Shown: positions 26,830 to 35,377 of the stretch, piece by piece
Layout: every line of letters begins with the position of its first letter
Position numbering within the stretch: position 1 is the stretch's first letter
Assembly (NCBI RefSeq): GCF_000931445.1
Contig: NZ_CP010849.1
Location: 1,116,001-1,180,000 of the forward strand
Source of the DNA: Streptomyces cyaneogriseus subsp. noncyanogenus
Lineage (GTDB): Bacteria > Actinomycetota > Actinomycetes > Streptomycetales > Streptomycetaceae
DNA: 64,000 nucleotides
Direction of reading: 5' to 3'
The notes under the pieces: model-generated
Told to the model about the DNA's origin: nothing
Seen by the model: only the letters and a program-made list of their open reading frames with translations
Database searches by the model: none
Program-made: the position numbers and the translations under genes

Positions 26830-26853
26830 CACCCGACCGTGCGGTGTGACACC
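26823..26853. repeat. two copies of the palindrome GGTGTGACACC
   Basis: Copies at 26823-26833 and 26843-26853 are identical 5+1+5 inverted repeats (GGTGT-G-ACACC) with centres 20 bp apart, about two helical turns. They overlap the stop codon of the reductase gene and lie 127 bp upstream of the permease start. They could be a tandem operator or a duplication. Confidence 0.45.
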
Positions 26854-26980
26854 GGCGCGGAACCGTCCGGCGGGCCCGACACACAGCGGCAACACTCCGG
26901 AAATCAACAAACTGTTCAACCGGCCTACGGTCTCTGGCTGTTCGGATGTTTCCTCCCTCACCCGCAGCCCAGGAGCGCCC

Positions 26981-28378
26981 ATGGCCCCGACCGCACCCGT
27001 GCGTCCCGCGCACCCCGTCGACGAGGTCCCGCCCGTGCGGCGGCTGGCCGCCTTCGGCCTCCAGCACGTGCTCGCCATGTACGCGGGCGCGGTGGCCGTC
27101 CCGCTGATCGTGGGCGGGGCGATGAAGCTGCCCCCCGCCGACCTGGCGTATCTGATCACCGCGGATCTGCTGGTGTGCGGCATCGCCACGCTGATCCAGT
27201 GCGTCGGCTTCTGGCGCTTCGGCATACGGCTGCCGATCATGCAGGGCTGTACGTTCGCGGCGGTGTCACCGATGGTGCTGATCGGGACGACGGGCGGCGG
27301 GCTGCCCGCGATCTACGGGTCGGTGATCGTCGCCGGTCTCGCGATCATGCTGCTGGCGCCGGTCTTCGGGAGGCTGCTGCGCTTCTTCCCGCCGCTGGTC
27401 ACCGGCACGGTCATCCTGATCATCGGGGTCTCGCTGCTGCCGGTGGCGGGCAACTGGGCCGCGGGTGGCTCGGGGGCCGGGGACTTCGGGGAGCCGGAGA
27501 ACCTGGCGCTGGCCGCCTTCGTGCTGGCCGTGGTGGTGGCCGTGCAGCGGTTCGGACCCGCCTTCCTGAGCCGGATCGCGGTGCTGACCGGCATCGCCGT
27601 CGGGCTGGCCGTCGCGGTGCCGTTCGGGTTCACCGACTTCGGCCGGGTGGCGGAGGCCGACTGGCTCGGCGTCAGCACCCCCTTCCACTTCGGCGCGCCC
27701 GTCTTCGAGACGTCGGCGATCGTGTCGATGCTGGTGGTGGCGCTGGTGTGCATGACCGAGACGACGGGCGACTTCATCGCGGTCGGCGAGATGACGGACC
27801 GGAAGGTGGAGCCCCGGTCGCTGGCGGACGGGCTGCGCGCGGACGGGCTGTCGACCGTGCTCGGCGGTGTCTTCAACACCTTCCCGTACACGGCGTACGC
27901 GCAGAACGTGGGTCTGGTCGGCATGACCCGGGTGCGCAGCCGGTGGGTCGTCGCCGCGGCGGGCGGGATCCTGGTCCTGCTGGGCCTGCTGCCCAAGCTG
28001 GGCGCGGTGGTGGCGGCGATACCCGCGCCGGTGCTGGGCGGTGCGGGCCTGGTGATGTTCGGGACGGTGGCCGCGAGCGGGCTGCGCACACTGGCGCGGG
28101 TCGACCTCACGGGCGGCCACAACCTGACCGTGGTGGCCGTCTCGGTCGCGGTGGGACTGCTGCCGGTGGGCGTGCCGACCGTCTACGACCGGTTCCCGGA
28201 CTGGTTCCAGACGGTGATGCACAGCGGCATCAGCGCCGGCTGCCTGACCGCGATCGTGCTGAACCTGCTCTTCAACCACCTGCCGGCCAGGGGCGGTTCA
28301 GCCGCTGCCGAGCCGGGCCGACTGGCGGGCGGCGGCGGCCAGCAGCGCGTCGAGCAGGCCGGGGAAAAGGTCGTCTAG
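26981..28378 (+). CDS. nucleobase:cation symporter-2 family permease (uracil/xanthine type)
   Basis: A 465-aa membrane transporter of the NCS2 family, which imports uracil, xanthine or urate with a cation. Family segments are LAAFGLQHVLAMYAGAVAVP at the start, the MQGCTFAAVSPMVLIG motif, VCMTETTGDFIAVGEMTDR with the conserved Glu, and NTFPYTAYAQNVGLVGMT. ATG at 26981 has AGGAG just upstream. The C-terminal 81 bp overlap the end of the convergent ArsR-type gene, giving the protein a hydrophilic tail. Confidence 0.93.
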   Translation: MAPTAPVRPAHPVDEVPPVRRLAAFGLQHVLAMYAGAVAVPLIVGGAMKLPPADLAYLITADLLVCGIATLIQCVGFWRFGIRLPIMQGCTFAAVSPMVLIGTTGGGLPAIYGSVIVAGLAIMLLAPVFGRLLRFFPPLVTGTVILIIGVSLLPVAGNWAAGGSGAGDFGEPENLALAAFVLAVVVAVQRFGPAFLSRIAVLTGIAVGLAVAVPFGFTDFGRVAEADWLGVSTPFHFGAPVFETSAIVSMLVVALVCMTETTGDFIAVGEMTDRKVEPRSLADGLRADGLSTVLGGVFNTFPYTAYAQNVGLVGMTRVRSRWVVAAAGGILVLLGLLPKLGAVVAAIPAPVLGGAGLVMFGTVAASGLRTLARVDLTGGHNLTVVAVSVAVGLLPVGVPTVYDRFPDWFQTVMHSGISAGCLTAIVLNLLFNHLPARGGSAAAEPGRLAGGGGQQRVEQAGEKVV

Positions 28379-28657
28379 GTCGTCCCTGCGCAGCGCGTTC
28401 ATCTTGGCCGTGCCCCGGTAGGTCTGCCGGATCACCCCGCTCTCGCGCAGCACCCGGAAGTGGTGGGTGGTGGTGGACTTGGTGACCGGCAGGTCGAAGT
28501 GCGAACAGGAGAGCTCGTCGCCGTCGGCGGCGAGCTCGCGCACGATCCGCAGCCGCATCGGGTCGGCGAGCGCGTGCAGCACCCCCTCCAGCCGGATCTC
28601 CTCATGTGCCGGGTGAGGCAGGTCGCGGCTGCTGGCGGCGGGGACGGCGGCGGTCAC
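28298..28657 (-). CDS. ArsR family (winged helix) transcriptional regulator
   Basis: A 119-aa single-domain regulator: HALADPMRLRIVRELAADG, then CSHFDLPVTKSTTTHHFRVLRESGVI as the recognition region and a wing in YRGTAKMNALRR. One cysteine (SCSHF) is present but the classic metal-binding CxC of ArsR/SmtB is not, so it is not an obvious metal sensor. GTG at 28657 with GGAG upstream is chosen. It is divergent from the old-yellow-enzyme gene and probably controls it. Confidence 0.9.
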   Translation of the reverse strand: MTAAVPAASSRDLPHPAHEEIRLEGVLHALADPMRLRIVRELAADGDELSCSHFDLPVTKSTTTHHFRVLRESGVIRQTYRGTAKMNALRRDDLDDLFPGLLDALLAAAARQSARLGSG

Positions 28658-28741
28658 GGCGGCTCCAGTTCGTCCGGGCGGGGCTCCCACCGGTCCGACG
28701 AGGGTTCCCGGGGAGCTTCATTGTACGAGGATCACCGTAGT

Positions 28742-28772
28742 TTGACATCCGCCGTACTACGAGGTCTATCGT
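28742..28772 (+). promoter_or_regulatory. promoter candidate for the old yellow enzyme gene
   Basis: TTGACA at 28742-28747 and TATCGT at 28767-28772 are separated by 19 bp. Between and around them lie CGTA-C-TACG and the words TTGTACGA/TCGTACGA (near 28722 and 28768), which pair as inverted repeats and are candidate sites for the ArsR-type regulator encoded divergently. Confidence 0.5.
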
Positions 28773-28814
28773 ACGACGCGTCCATCGGTACCGCGACGAA
28801 TGGAGCAACCCGCC

Positions 28815-29894
28815 GTGAGCGCCCTCTTCCAGCCTCTGAGCCTGCGCGACGTGACCATCCCCAACCGGGTGTGGATGCCGCCGATGTGCCAGTACTCCGC
28901 GGATCCGCAGGGCCCGTCGGCCGGTGCCCCCGGCGACTGGCACTTCGCGCACTACGCCGCCCGCGCGGCCGGCGGCACCGGCCTGATCATCGTCGAGGCC
29001 ACCGGTGTGACCCCCGAGGGCCGCATCTCCCCCTACGACCTGGGCCTGTGGAACGACACCCAGGTCGCGGCGTTCCGCCGGATCACGGACTTCCTGCGCA
29101 CCCAGAACACCGTCCCCGCGATCCAGCTCGCCCACGCCGGGCGCAAGGCCTCGACCGACCAGCCCTGGAAGGGCGGCGCACCGCTGGGCGAGGACGCGCT
29201 CGGCTGGCGTCCGGTGGCGCCCAGCGCGCTCGCCTTCGACGAGAGGCACCCGGTGCCGGACGAGCTGACGGTGGAGGAGATCGCGGAGGTCGTCGAGCGG
29301 TTCGCCGATGCCGCCCGCCGCGCCCTGGCCGCCGGGTTCGAGATCGTCGAGATCCACGGCGCCCACGGCTACCTGATCAACGAGTTCCTCTCGCCGCACT
29401 CCAACCACCGCACCGACGCCTACGGCGGCTCGTACGAGAACCGGACCCGTTTCGCCCTCGAGGTCGTCGACGCCGTACGGGCGGTCTGGCCCGAGGACAA
29501 GCCGCTGTTCTTCCGCGTCTCGGCCACCGAATGGCTCGAGGAGGGCGGCTGGACGCCGGACGACACCGTGCGCTTCGCCCGCGATCTCCAGGCCCACGGC
29601 GTCGACCTCCTCGACGTCTCCACGGGCGGCAACGCCTCGGGCGTCCGCATCCCGACCGGCCCCGGCTACCAGGTGCCCTTCGCCGCGCGCGTGAAGGCCG
29701 AGACCACGCTGCCGGTGGCCGCGGTCGGTCTCATCACCGAGACCCGGCAGGCCGAGAAGATCCTCGCCAACGGCGAGGCCGACGCGGTCCTGCTCGGCCG
29801 CGAGCTGCTGCGCAATCCGTCCTGGGCCCGGCACGCGGCACGTGAGCTGGGCGGCGAGGCGCACGTGCCGGACCAGTACCACCGGTCGGTCTGA
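28815..29894 (+). CDS. NADH:flavin oxidoreductase, old yellow enzyme family (YqjM-like)
   Basis: A 359-aa FMN enzyme that reduces activated C=C bonds of enones, nitro compounds and other electrophiles. YqjM-subgroup marks are LSLRDVTIPNRVWMPPMCQY, QLAHAGRKAS, GFEIVEIHGAHGYLINEFLS followed by NHRTDAYGGS, and ending AVGLITETRQAEKILANGEAD. GTG at 28815 is chosen (GGAG 9 bases upstream); an ATG at 28800 is in frame. It is divergent from an ArsR-type regulator, the usual layout for an electrophile-induced reductase. Confidence 0.95.
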   Translation: MSALFQPLSLRDVTIPNRVWMPPMCQYSADPQGPSAGAPGDWHFAHYAARAAGGTGLIIVEATGVTPEGRISPYDLGLWNDTQVAAFRRITDFLRTQNTVPAIQLAHAGRKASTDQPWKGGAPLGEDALGWRPVAPSALAFDERHPVPDELTVEEIAEVVERFADAARRALAAGFEIVEIHGAHGYLINEFLSPHSNHRTDAYGGSYENRTRFALEVVDAVRAVWPEDKPLFFRVSATEWLEEGGWTPDDTVRFARDLQAHGVDLLDVSTGGNASGVRIPTGPGYQVPFAARVKAETTLPVAAVGLITETRQAEKILANGEADAVLLGRELLRNPSWARHAARELGGEAHVPDQYHRSV

Positions 29895-29912
29895 GACCCC
29901 CAGGAACGGGAA

Positions 29913-29942
29913 GTGCCCCTCCGGTTCCGGTCGGAGGGGCAC
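29913..29942. terminator. bidirectional terminator hairpin
   Basis: GTGCCCCTCCG (29913-29923) and CGGAGGGGCAC (29932-29942) form a perfect 11-bp stem with an 8-nt loop, between the convergent old-yellow-enzyme and esterase genes. Confidence 0.85.
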
Positions 29943-29953
29943 GTACAAGGGGC

Positions 29954-31291
29954 TCAGCCCGTGACGCACGCCGTCCCGTCGAGCGCGAAGGCGCCCGGGG
30001 CGGCGCTGTCGCCGGTGTGGGTCGCCTGGTATCCGAGGGTGACGCCCGCGTTCGGCGCGAGCGTGCCGTTGTACGGGGCAGGGGTGGCCGTGACCGCGCC
30101 GGAGGCGGGTGCGTAGGTGGCGCCCCAGCCGCCCGTGAGCGTCTGGCCGGCGGGCAGGGTGAAGGTGAGCTTCCAGCCGTTCACCGTGGTGGTGCCGGTG
30201 TTGGTGAGGGTCACGGAGGCGGTCAGGCCGGTGTTCCACGCGTTGGTCGTGACGGTCACCCTGCACGGGCCCGCCGGGGGCTGGGGCGCCGGACCCGCGG
30301 CGTCCAGGCCGAAGAAGGCGATGGCGCGCTCGCCCATGCCGGAGGCGTAGAGGTCGTGTCCGGCGCCCGCGAGGCTGATCGCCTCCACGGGCGCCCGGTC
30401 ACCGGTGCCGCCGTAGCGGGTGCGGGTCCAGCCGGGCTGCGGGGAGTCGGTGGAGGCGGGGGTCTGGGAGACGCCGTGCACGTCGGTCCACTGCTTGATC
30501 TCCTCCCCCAGATTCGGGTACCTCAGGGTCGCGTCCTGGGTGCCGTGCCACACCTGCATACGGGGCCGGGGGCCGGTGTGACCGGGGTGGGCGCCGCGGA
30601 CCAGGTCGCCCCACTGCCGCGGGGTCCGGATCACGGTGCCGGCCGCGCAGGCGCTGTTCCACTCGGAGCCGTCGGTGGTGGCGAAGCAGCCGAACGGGAC
30701 GCCCGCGAAGGCGGCGCCGGCCGCGAAGACGTCCGGGTAGTCGCCGAGCAGCACGTTGGTCATCATGGCGCCGGAGGAGATGCCGGTGGCGAAGATCCGG
30801 CCGGGATCGGCGTGGTAGGTCCGCGAGACCCAGTCGACCATCGACTTGACGCCGACCGGGTCGCTGCCGCCGTCGCGCCGCAGGGCCTGGGGCGAGGAGA
30901 CGTCGAAGCACTTGCTCGCCCGTGTCACCGAGGGGTAGATCACGATGAACCCGTAGCGGTCCGCCAGCCGCGCGTACTCGGTGCCGGAGTACATCGCCGG
31001 GCCGGAACCGGTGCAGTAGTGCACGGCCACCACGACCGCGGGGCGGTCGGCGACGGTCTCCGGCACGTACAGGTACATCTCCAGGCCGCTGGGGTTGGCG
31101 CCGAAACCGGTGATCCGGGTGAGCGTCGCGGCGGGGACCTCGGCGGCCGCCCGCGCGGGCGCCTCGGCACGGGCTCCGGCGGCGGGCGTGGCCATGGTCA
31201 GCGCCGCGACCAGCGCCGTCAGGGCGACCGCCACAGCGGTGAGCACGGCGGGGCGCCGCCGTCTCGTGGCGGAGCGGGGGGTGGCGGACAC
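29954..31291 (-). CDS. secreted PHB depolymerase/CE1-type esterase with C-terminal CBM2
   Basis: A 445-aa exported carbohydrate esterase. It has a signal peptide (VLTAVAVALTALVAALTMATPAAG), an alpha/beta-hydrolase domain of the PHB-depolymerase/acetylxylan-feruloyl esterase type (VVAVHYCTGSGPAM, nucleophile serine in ATGISSGAMM, histidine in LAGAGHDLYASGM), and a C-terminal cellulose-binding CBM2 module (about residues 340-445: CRVTVTTNAWNTGLTASVTL, GWKLTFTLPAGQ) with its flanking cysteines. It likely deacetylates or de-feruloylates xylan on plant cell walls. GTG at 31291 has AGGAAGGGG upstream. A CebR-like operator lies 73 bp upstream. Confidence 0.93.
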   Translation of the reverse strand: MSATPRSATRRRRPAVLTAVAVALTALVAALTMATPAAGARAEAPARAAAEVPAATLTRITGFGANPSGLEMYLYVPETVADRPAVVVAVHYCTGSGPAMYSGTEYARLADRYGFIVIYPSVTRASKCFDVSSPQALRRDGGSDPVGVKSMVDWVSRTYHADPGRIFATGISSGAMMTNVLLGDYPDVFAAGAAFAGVPFGCFATTDGSEWNSACAAGTVIRTPRQWGDLVRGAHPGHTGPRPRMQVWHGTQDATLRYPNLGEEIKQWTDVHGVSQTPASTDSPQPGWTRTRYGGTGDRAPVEAISLAGAGHDLYASGMGERAIAFFGLDAAGPAPQPPAGPCRVTVTTNAWNTGLTASVTLTNTGTTTVNGWKLTFTLPAGQTLTGGWGATYAPASGAVTATPAPYNGTLAPNAGVTLGYQATHTGDSAAPGAFALDGTACVTG

Positions 31292-31363
31292 GTGGGGCCC
31301 CTTCCTGGCGTCGGGCCACGGCTCGGGACGGTCGACCGAATGATGGCATGCACATGCCTTCGA

Positions 31364-31377
31364 TGGAAGCGCTCCCA
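31364..31377. promoter_or_regulatory. CebR-like operator upstream of the esterase gene
   Basis: TGGAAGCGCTCCCA differs at one base from the CebR palindrome TGGGAGCGCTCCCA known from streptomycete cello-oligosaccharide control. It lies 73-86 bp upstream of the esterase start. Repression relieved by cello-oligosaccharides is the inferred behaviour. Confidence 0.75.
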
Positions 31378-31441
31378 CCACATGGACCGGGCCCCGTTCG
31401 GCCGCATCGGAGCGACGACGGAAGAGGTGTTGCGCGAACCG

Positions 31442-31470
31442 TTGACTAGAAAGCGCTTGCCCTCTACGTT
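31442..31470 (+). promoter_or_regulatory. promoter with embedded LacI-type operator, facing the pectate lyase gene
   Basis: TTGACT (31442-31447), 17-bp spacer, TACGTT (31465-31470). The palindrome AAGCGCTT (31451-31458) sits inside the spacer and matches the core of LacI/GalR-family operators. Binding there would block transcription. Confidence 0.55.
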
Positions 31471-31921
31471 CCGTTCAGCAGGTTGACCCGCCTACCGCTC
31501 CCCCACGGGCGGTGAGCACGTGAACGAACGCGGTTCACACTGATGACCACGCTTTCATGGCCACGCTCGCGCTCCATGCACCCGAAGGGATGCACCCCAT
31601 GCGCCGCCTCCCCCCACCCGGCCCCCGCCGCAGAACCACTTCCCCGACCGCCGCGCGGACGCCGCCGACGGCGGCCCCCGCATCGGCGCACGGGCGGCCG
31701 TAGACGCGGCATGCCCGCACCCCCGGGGCCCGCACCCGCCCCCCGCGATCCCGGCCGAGCCGTGACCGGGACCGCGGGGACCGGCGCCCCGCACCGCTCC
31801 GTACGGCACACCCGCCGAGCCCGCCGTCCGCCGTCGCCCCGCGACATGGACACGGACGCCGGACCCCGGCGCCCGGCGGACTCCGGCACCCATCACCCCA
31901 CATCACAGAAGGAAACGGGAC

Positions 31922-32722
31922 ATGACTTCTGCAGCACGTCCACGCCCGCGCGTCCGCGCGGCGACCGGCGCGCTGGCCGCGCTCGGACTCTCGGTTGGCA
32001 TGCTCATGACCATGGAGTCCTCGGCGCACGCCGCCACCTGGCCGACCGCCAACGGCAGCCAGGGGGTCTCCTCCACCATCTCGGTGTCCGGCACCAAGGA
32101 CTACGGGATGAAGCGCCTCTACGGCACCGGCGCCCTGGGCTCCGACGGCCAGGACGAGGACCAGGGCCCGATCCTGGAACTGGAGCCCGGCGCCGTCCTG
32201 AAGAACGTGATCCTCGGCGCGCCCGCCGCCGACGGCGTCCACTGCAAGGGAAGCTGCACGCTGCAGAACGTCTGGTGGGAGGATGTCGGCGAGGACGCGG
32301 CGACCTTCCGCGGCTCCTCCTCGTCGAACGTCTACAACGTCGTCGGCGGCGGCGCCAAGGAAGCCAGCGACAAGGTGTTCCAGTTCAACGGCGCCGGGAC
32401 GCTCAACGTCTCCAACTTCGCCGTGCAGAACTTCGGCACCTTCATCCGCTCCTGCGGCAACTGCTCCACGCAGTACAAGCGGACGATCAACCTCAACACC
32501 GTCGAGGTGACCTGGAAGGGCAGCCGGCTCGTCGGCATCAACACCAACTACGGCGACAGCGCGACCCTGCGCAACATCACCATCGTCGGTGACACGAGCC
32601 GCAAGATCGTGCCCTGCCAGAAGTACATCGGCAACGACGACGGCGACGAGCCGACCACGAACGGCTCGGGCCCCGACGGCACCTACTGCAAGTACACGTC
32701 GTCCGACATCACCTACAGGTGA
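31922..32722 (+). CDS. secreted pectate lyase, PL3 family
   Basis: A 266-aa exported enzyme that cleaves polygalacturonate by beta-elimination. A signal peptide (ATGALAALGLSVGMLMTMESSAHA) is followed by a compact parallel beta-helix typical of polysaccharide lyase family 3: LKNVILGAPAADGVHCKGSCTLQN, VWWEDVGEDAATFRG, and the C-terminal TIVGDTSRKIVPCQKYIG. Cysteine pairs fit the family. No carbohydrate-binding module is present. AGAAGGAAACGGG precedes the ATG. It shares the operator-bearing region with the divergent CBM2 esterase. Confidence 0.94.
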   Translation: MTSAARPRPRVRAATGALAALGLSVGMLMTMESSAHAATWPTANGSQGVSSTISVSGTKDYGMKRLYGTGALGSDGQDEDQGPILELEPGAVLKNVILGAPAADGVHCKGSCTLQNVWWEDVGEDAATFRGSSSSNVYNVVGGGAKEASDKVFQFNGAGTLNVSNFAVQNFGTFIRSCGNCSTQYKRTINLNTVEVTWKGSRLVGINTNYGDSATLRNITIVGDTSRKIVPCQKYIGNDDGDEPTTNGSGPDGTYCKYTSSDITYR

Positions 32723-32740
32723 GCCCCGCCCCGTGAGCGC

Positions 32741-32781
32741 GCGGCCGTACGGAGTGCCCCGGCGGGCCTCCGTACGGCCGC
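32741..32781 (+). terminator. terminator hairpin after the pectate lyase gene
   Basis: GCGGCCGTACGGAG (32741-32754) pairs perfectly with 32768-32781, a 14-bp stem with a 13-nt loop, 19 bp after the stop codon. Confidence 0.85.
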
Positions 32782-32907
32782 CGCGTTCTGCCACACCGCT
32801 GTGACCTGCGCGGACGCCGTTCCCGGAGGTGGCTGTCAGTGCCTGGGTGCAGACTGGCCGGTGTCCGGGACGATGGCGTCGACGGGGACGCCGCGGAGGT
32901 GATCGGC

Positions 32908-33993
32908 ATGACCGAGGTACTGCTCGCCGTGGGCACGCGCAAGGGCCTGTTCATCGGACGCCGGCGGGGCGCCGCCTGGGAGTTCGACGAGAGCCCGCAC
33001 TTCAACGCGCAGGCCGTGTACGCGGTGGCCATCGACACCCGCGGCGGCGTCCCGCGGCTGCTGGCCGGCGGCGACAGCGCGCACTGGGGGCCGTCGGTGT
33101 TCCACTCCGACGACCTCGGCCGCACCTGGACCGAGCCGGCCCGGCCCGCCGTCAAGTTCCCCCAGGACACCGGGGCTTCGCTGGAGCGGGTGTGGCAGCT
33201 CCACCCGTCCGCCGCGGAGCCCGACGTGGTGTACGCGGGCACGGAGCCGGCCGCGCTGTACCGCTCGCGGGACCGCGGGGAGAGCTTCGAGCTGGTCCGT
33301 CCGCTGTGGGAGCACCCCACGCGCGGGCGGTGGATGCCGGGCGGGGGCGGCGAGGGGCTGCACACCGTGCTCACCGACCGGCGCGACCCCCGGGCGGTGA
33401 CGGTCGCCGTCTCGGCCGCGGGTGTCTTCCGCACGACCGACGGCGGCGCGAGCTGGGCGCCGTCCAACTCCGGGGTCTCGGCGGTCTTCCTGCCGGATCC
33501 CCAGCCGGAGTTCGGCCAGTGCGTGCACAAGATCGCACGGGACTCGGCCCTCCCCGACCGGCTGTATCTGCAGAACCACTGGGGCGTGTACCGCAGCGAC
33601 GACGCGGGCGCGCACTGGACGGACATCGGCGAGGGCCTGCCCTCCACGTTCGGTTTCGCCGTGGCCGCCCATCCGCACCGCGGTGACACGGCGTACGTCT
33701 TCCCGATCAACGCGGACGCGGACCGGGTGCCGGCCGGGCGGCGGTGCCGCGTCTTCCGCACGGCCGACGCGGGCCGGAGCTGGGAGCCGCTCACCGCGGG
33801 GCTCCCGACGGAGGACCACTACGGCACGGTGCTGCGCGACGCGCTGTGCACCGACGACGCGGACCCGGCCGGCGTCTACTTCGGCAACCGCAACGGCGAG
33901 CTGTACGCGTCGGCCGACGACGGGGACACCTGGCGGCAACTGGCCGCGCACCTGCCGGACGTGCTGTGTGTGCGGGCCGCGGTCGTCGGATGA
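32908..33993 (+). CDS. BNR/sialidase-like repeat protein
   Basis: A 361-aa cytoplasmic protein made of Asp-box (BNR) beta-propeller repeats such as FHSDDLGRTWTEP, YRSRDRGESFELV, FRTTDGGASWAPS, YRSDDAGAHWTDI and FRTADAGRSWEPL. These are shared by sialidases, photosynthesis factors and glycoside hydrolases; no catalytic sialidase residues are recognisable, so no enzymatic role is assigned. There is no signal peptide. ATG at 32908 has GGAGGT upstream. Confidence 0.85.
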   Translation: MTEVLLAVGTRKGLFIGRRRGAAWEFDESPHFNAQAVYAVAIDTRGGVPRLLAGGDSAHWGPSVFHSDDLGRTWTEPARPAVKFPQDTGASLERVWQLHPSAAEPDVVYAGTEPAALYRSRDRGESFELVRPLWEHPTRGRWMPGGGGEGLHTVLTDRRDPRAVTVAVSAAGVFRTTDGGASWAPSNSGVSAVFLPDPQPEFGQCVHKIARDSALPDRLYLQNHWGVYRSDDAGAHWTDIGEGLPSTFGFAVAAHPHRGDTAYVFPINADADRVPAGRRCRVFRTADAGRSWEPLTAGLPTEDHYGTVLRDALCTDDADPAGVYFGNRNGELYASADDGDTWRQLAAHLPDVLCVRAAVVG

Positions 33994-34023
33994 ACCGGCC
34001 GGGGCACCTGTCCCGGGCGGCCG

Positions 34024-35331
34024 TCACGGCCGGGCGGGGCCGGGGCGCTTCAGCGCCTCCGCGGCACGGTCACGGTCGAGGGCGCCCTCCCAGCGGGAGA
34101 CCACGAAGACCGCGGCGCAGTTGCCCAGCAGGTTGGTGGCCACCCGCATGGCGTCCATGACGCGGTCCACGCCGAGCAGCAGGGCGACCGCCCCGGCGGG
34201 GACGACGCCCAGGGCCGAGGCGGTGGCGGACAGGGCGAGGAAGGCCGATCCGGGCACTCCGGCCATGCCCTTGCTGGTGAGCATCAGGACCAGGACGACG
34301 GTGATCTGCTGGCCGAGGGTGAGGTCGACGCCCACCGCCTGGGCGATGAAGAGCGTGCCGATGGAGAGGTAGATCGACGCGCCGTCGAGATTGAAGGAGT
34401 AGCCCGTGGGCAGGACCAGGCCCACGGCGTCGTCGCGGCACCCCGCCCGGCGCAGCTTCTGCATCATGCGGGGCATGACGGTCTCGCTGGAGGCCGTGCC
34501 CAGGGCGAGGAGGAGTTCCTCGCGGGTGTAGCGGACGAACTTCCAGAGGCTGACACCGGTGAGCGCCTTCAGGGCGAGGGCGAGGAGGAGCAGGAAGAGC
34601 AGCGCCACGCCGTAGCAGACGGCGACGAGCTTGCCGTAGGTGGTCAGGGCGTCGAGGCCGTACTCGCCGATCAGGTGCGCGGTGGCGCCGAACACGGCGA
34701 GCGGCGCGAGCCTCATGATGAAGCCGACCACGGTGAAGACGACGTCCTGGGCCTGTTCGACGGCGGGCAGGACGGCGGGCACCCGGCTGTGCCCGAGGTG
34801 CAGCAGGGCGGCGCCCACCAGACAGGCCAGGACCAGGACCTGGAGCAGGGAGTTCTCCGCGAAGGCGCCCACGGCGCTGTCGGGCAGCGCGTGCAGGAGG
34901 AACTCCGAGGTCGAGGGGAGTTCCCCGCCCCCGGTCCGCTCCTGGACCGCGGAGGCGTCCAGGGAGGCCGGATCGACGTCCATGCCGTCGCCCGGGCGCA
35001 GGAGGTTGGCGGCGACCAGGCCGGCGAGCAGGGCGACGGTGGTGGCGGCCTCGAACCACACGAGGGCCTTCAGCCCCATGCGGCCGAACGCCCTCAGGTC
35101 TCCCGCCTTCGCGATGCCGAAGACCACCACGCAGAACACCAGGGGGGCGATGAGGGCCTTGATGAGGCGGACGAAGCCGTCCCCGAGCGGCTGGAGGGCC
35201 GGGGCCGCCTGCGGCCACAGGCGCCCCACGAGCACACCGAGGACGAGGGCGACGGCGACCTGGGCGAACAGCGAGGTGCGCAGCAGGCGCGCCATGCGGC
35301 GGGGCACCGTGGCGGGGGCGGCGTTCGGCAC
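34024..35331 (-). CDS. dicarboxylate:cation symporter (DAACS family)
   Basis: A 435-aa transporter of the glutamate/C4-dicarboxylate:Na+/H+ symporter family, with about eight membrane helices and the re-entrant hairpin motifs: serine-rich GTASSETVMPRMMQKL, PTGYSFNLDGASIYL and MLTSKGMAGVPGSAFLAL. It would import C4-dicarboxylates or glutamate. GTG start with AAGGA upstream. It lies 46 bp downstream of the glycine NRPS gene on the same strand, so it might be the last gene of that transcript, but it is probably the chromosomal border of the cluster. Confidence 0.92.
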   Translation of the reverse strand: MPNAAPATVPRRMARLLRTSLFAQVAVALVLGVLVGRLWPQAAPALQPLGDGFVRLIKALIAPLVFCVVVFGIAKAGDLRAFGRMGLKALVWFEAATTVALLAGLVAANLLRPGDGMDVDPASLDASAVQERTGGGELPSTSEFLLHALPDSAVGAFAENSLLQVLVLACLVGAALLHLGHSRVPAVLPAVEQAQDVVFTVVGFIMRLAPLAVFGATAHLIGEYGLDALTTYGKLVAVCYGVALLFLLLLALALKALTGVSLWKFVRYTREELLLALGTASSETVMPRMMQKLRRAGCRDDAVGLVLPTGYSFNLDGASIYLSIGTLFIAQAVGVDLTLGQQITVVLVLMLTSKGMAGVPGSAFLALSATASALGVVPAGAVALLLGVDRVMDAMRVATNLLGNCAAVFVVSRWEGALDRDRAAEALKRPGPARP

Positions 35332-35377
35332 AGCGTTCCTTCCGATGGTCTTCGAGGGCCGGGACCGGGAGCGGGGG

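Larger units (their letters stand above)
31292..31921. other. divergent intergenic region, esterase and pectate lyase
   Basis: 630 bp without a convincing gene. The left third is AT-richer and carries two LacI-type operator sequences (described separately); the rest is CG-rich leader DNA in front of the pectate lyase gene, implying a long untranslated leader of about 450 bp if the promoter at 31442 is used. Confidence 0.6.

Noticed and set aside
34024..35331. Counting the dicarboxylate symporter as a cluster gene
   Set aside because: It is co-directional with a 46-bp gap, but such symporters are ordinary chromosomal genes and nothing ties it to the pathway; kept as a border gene.
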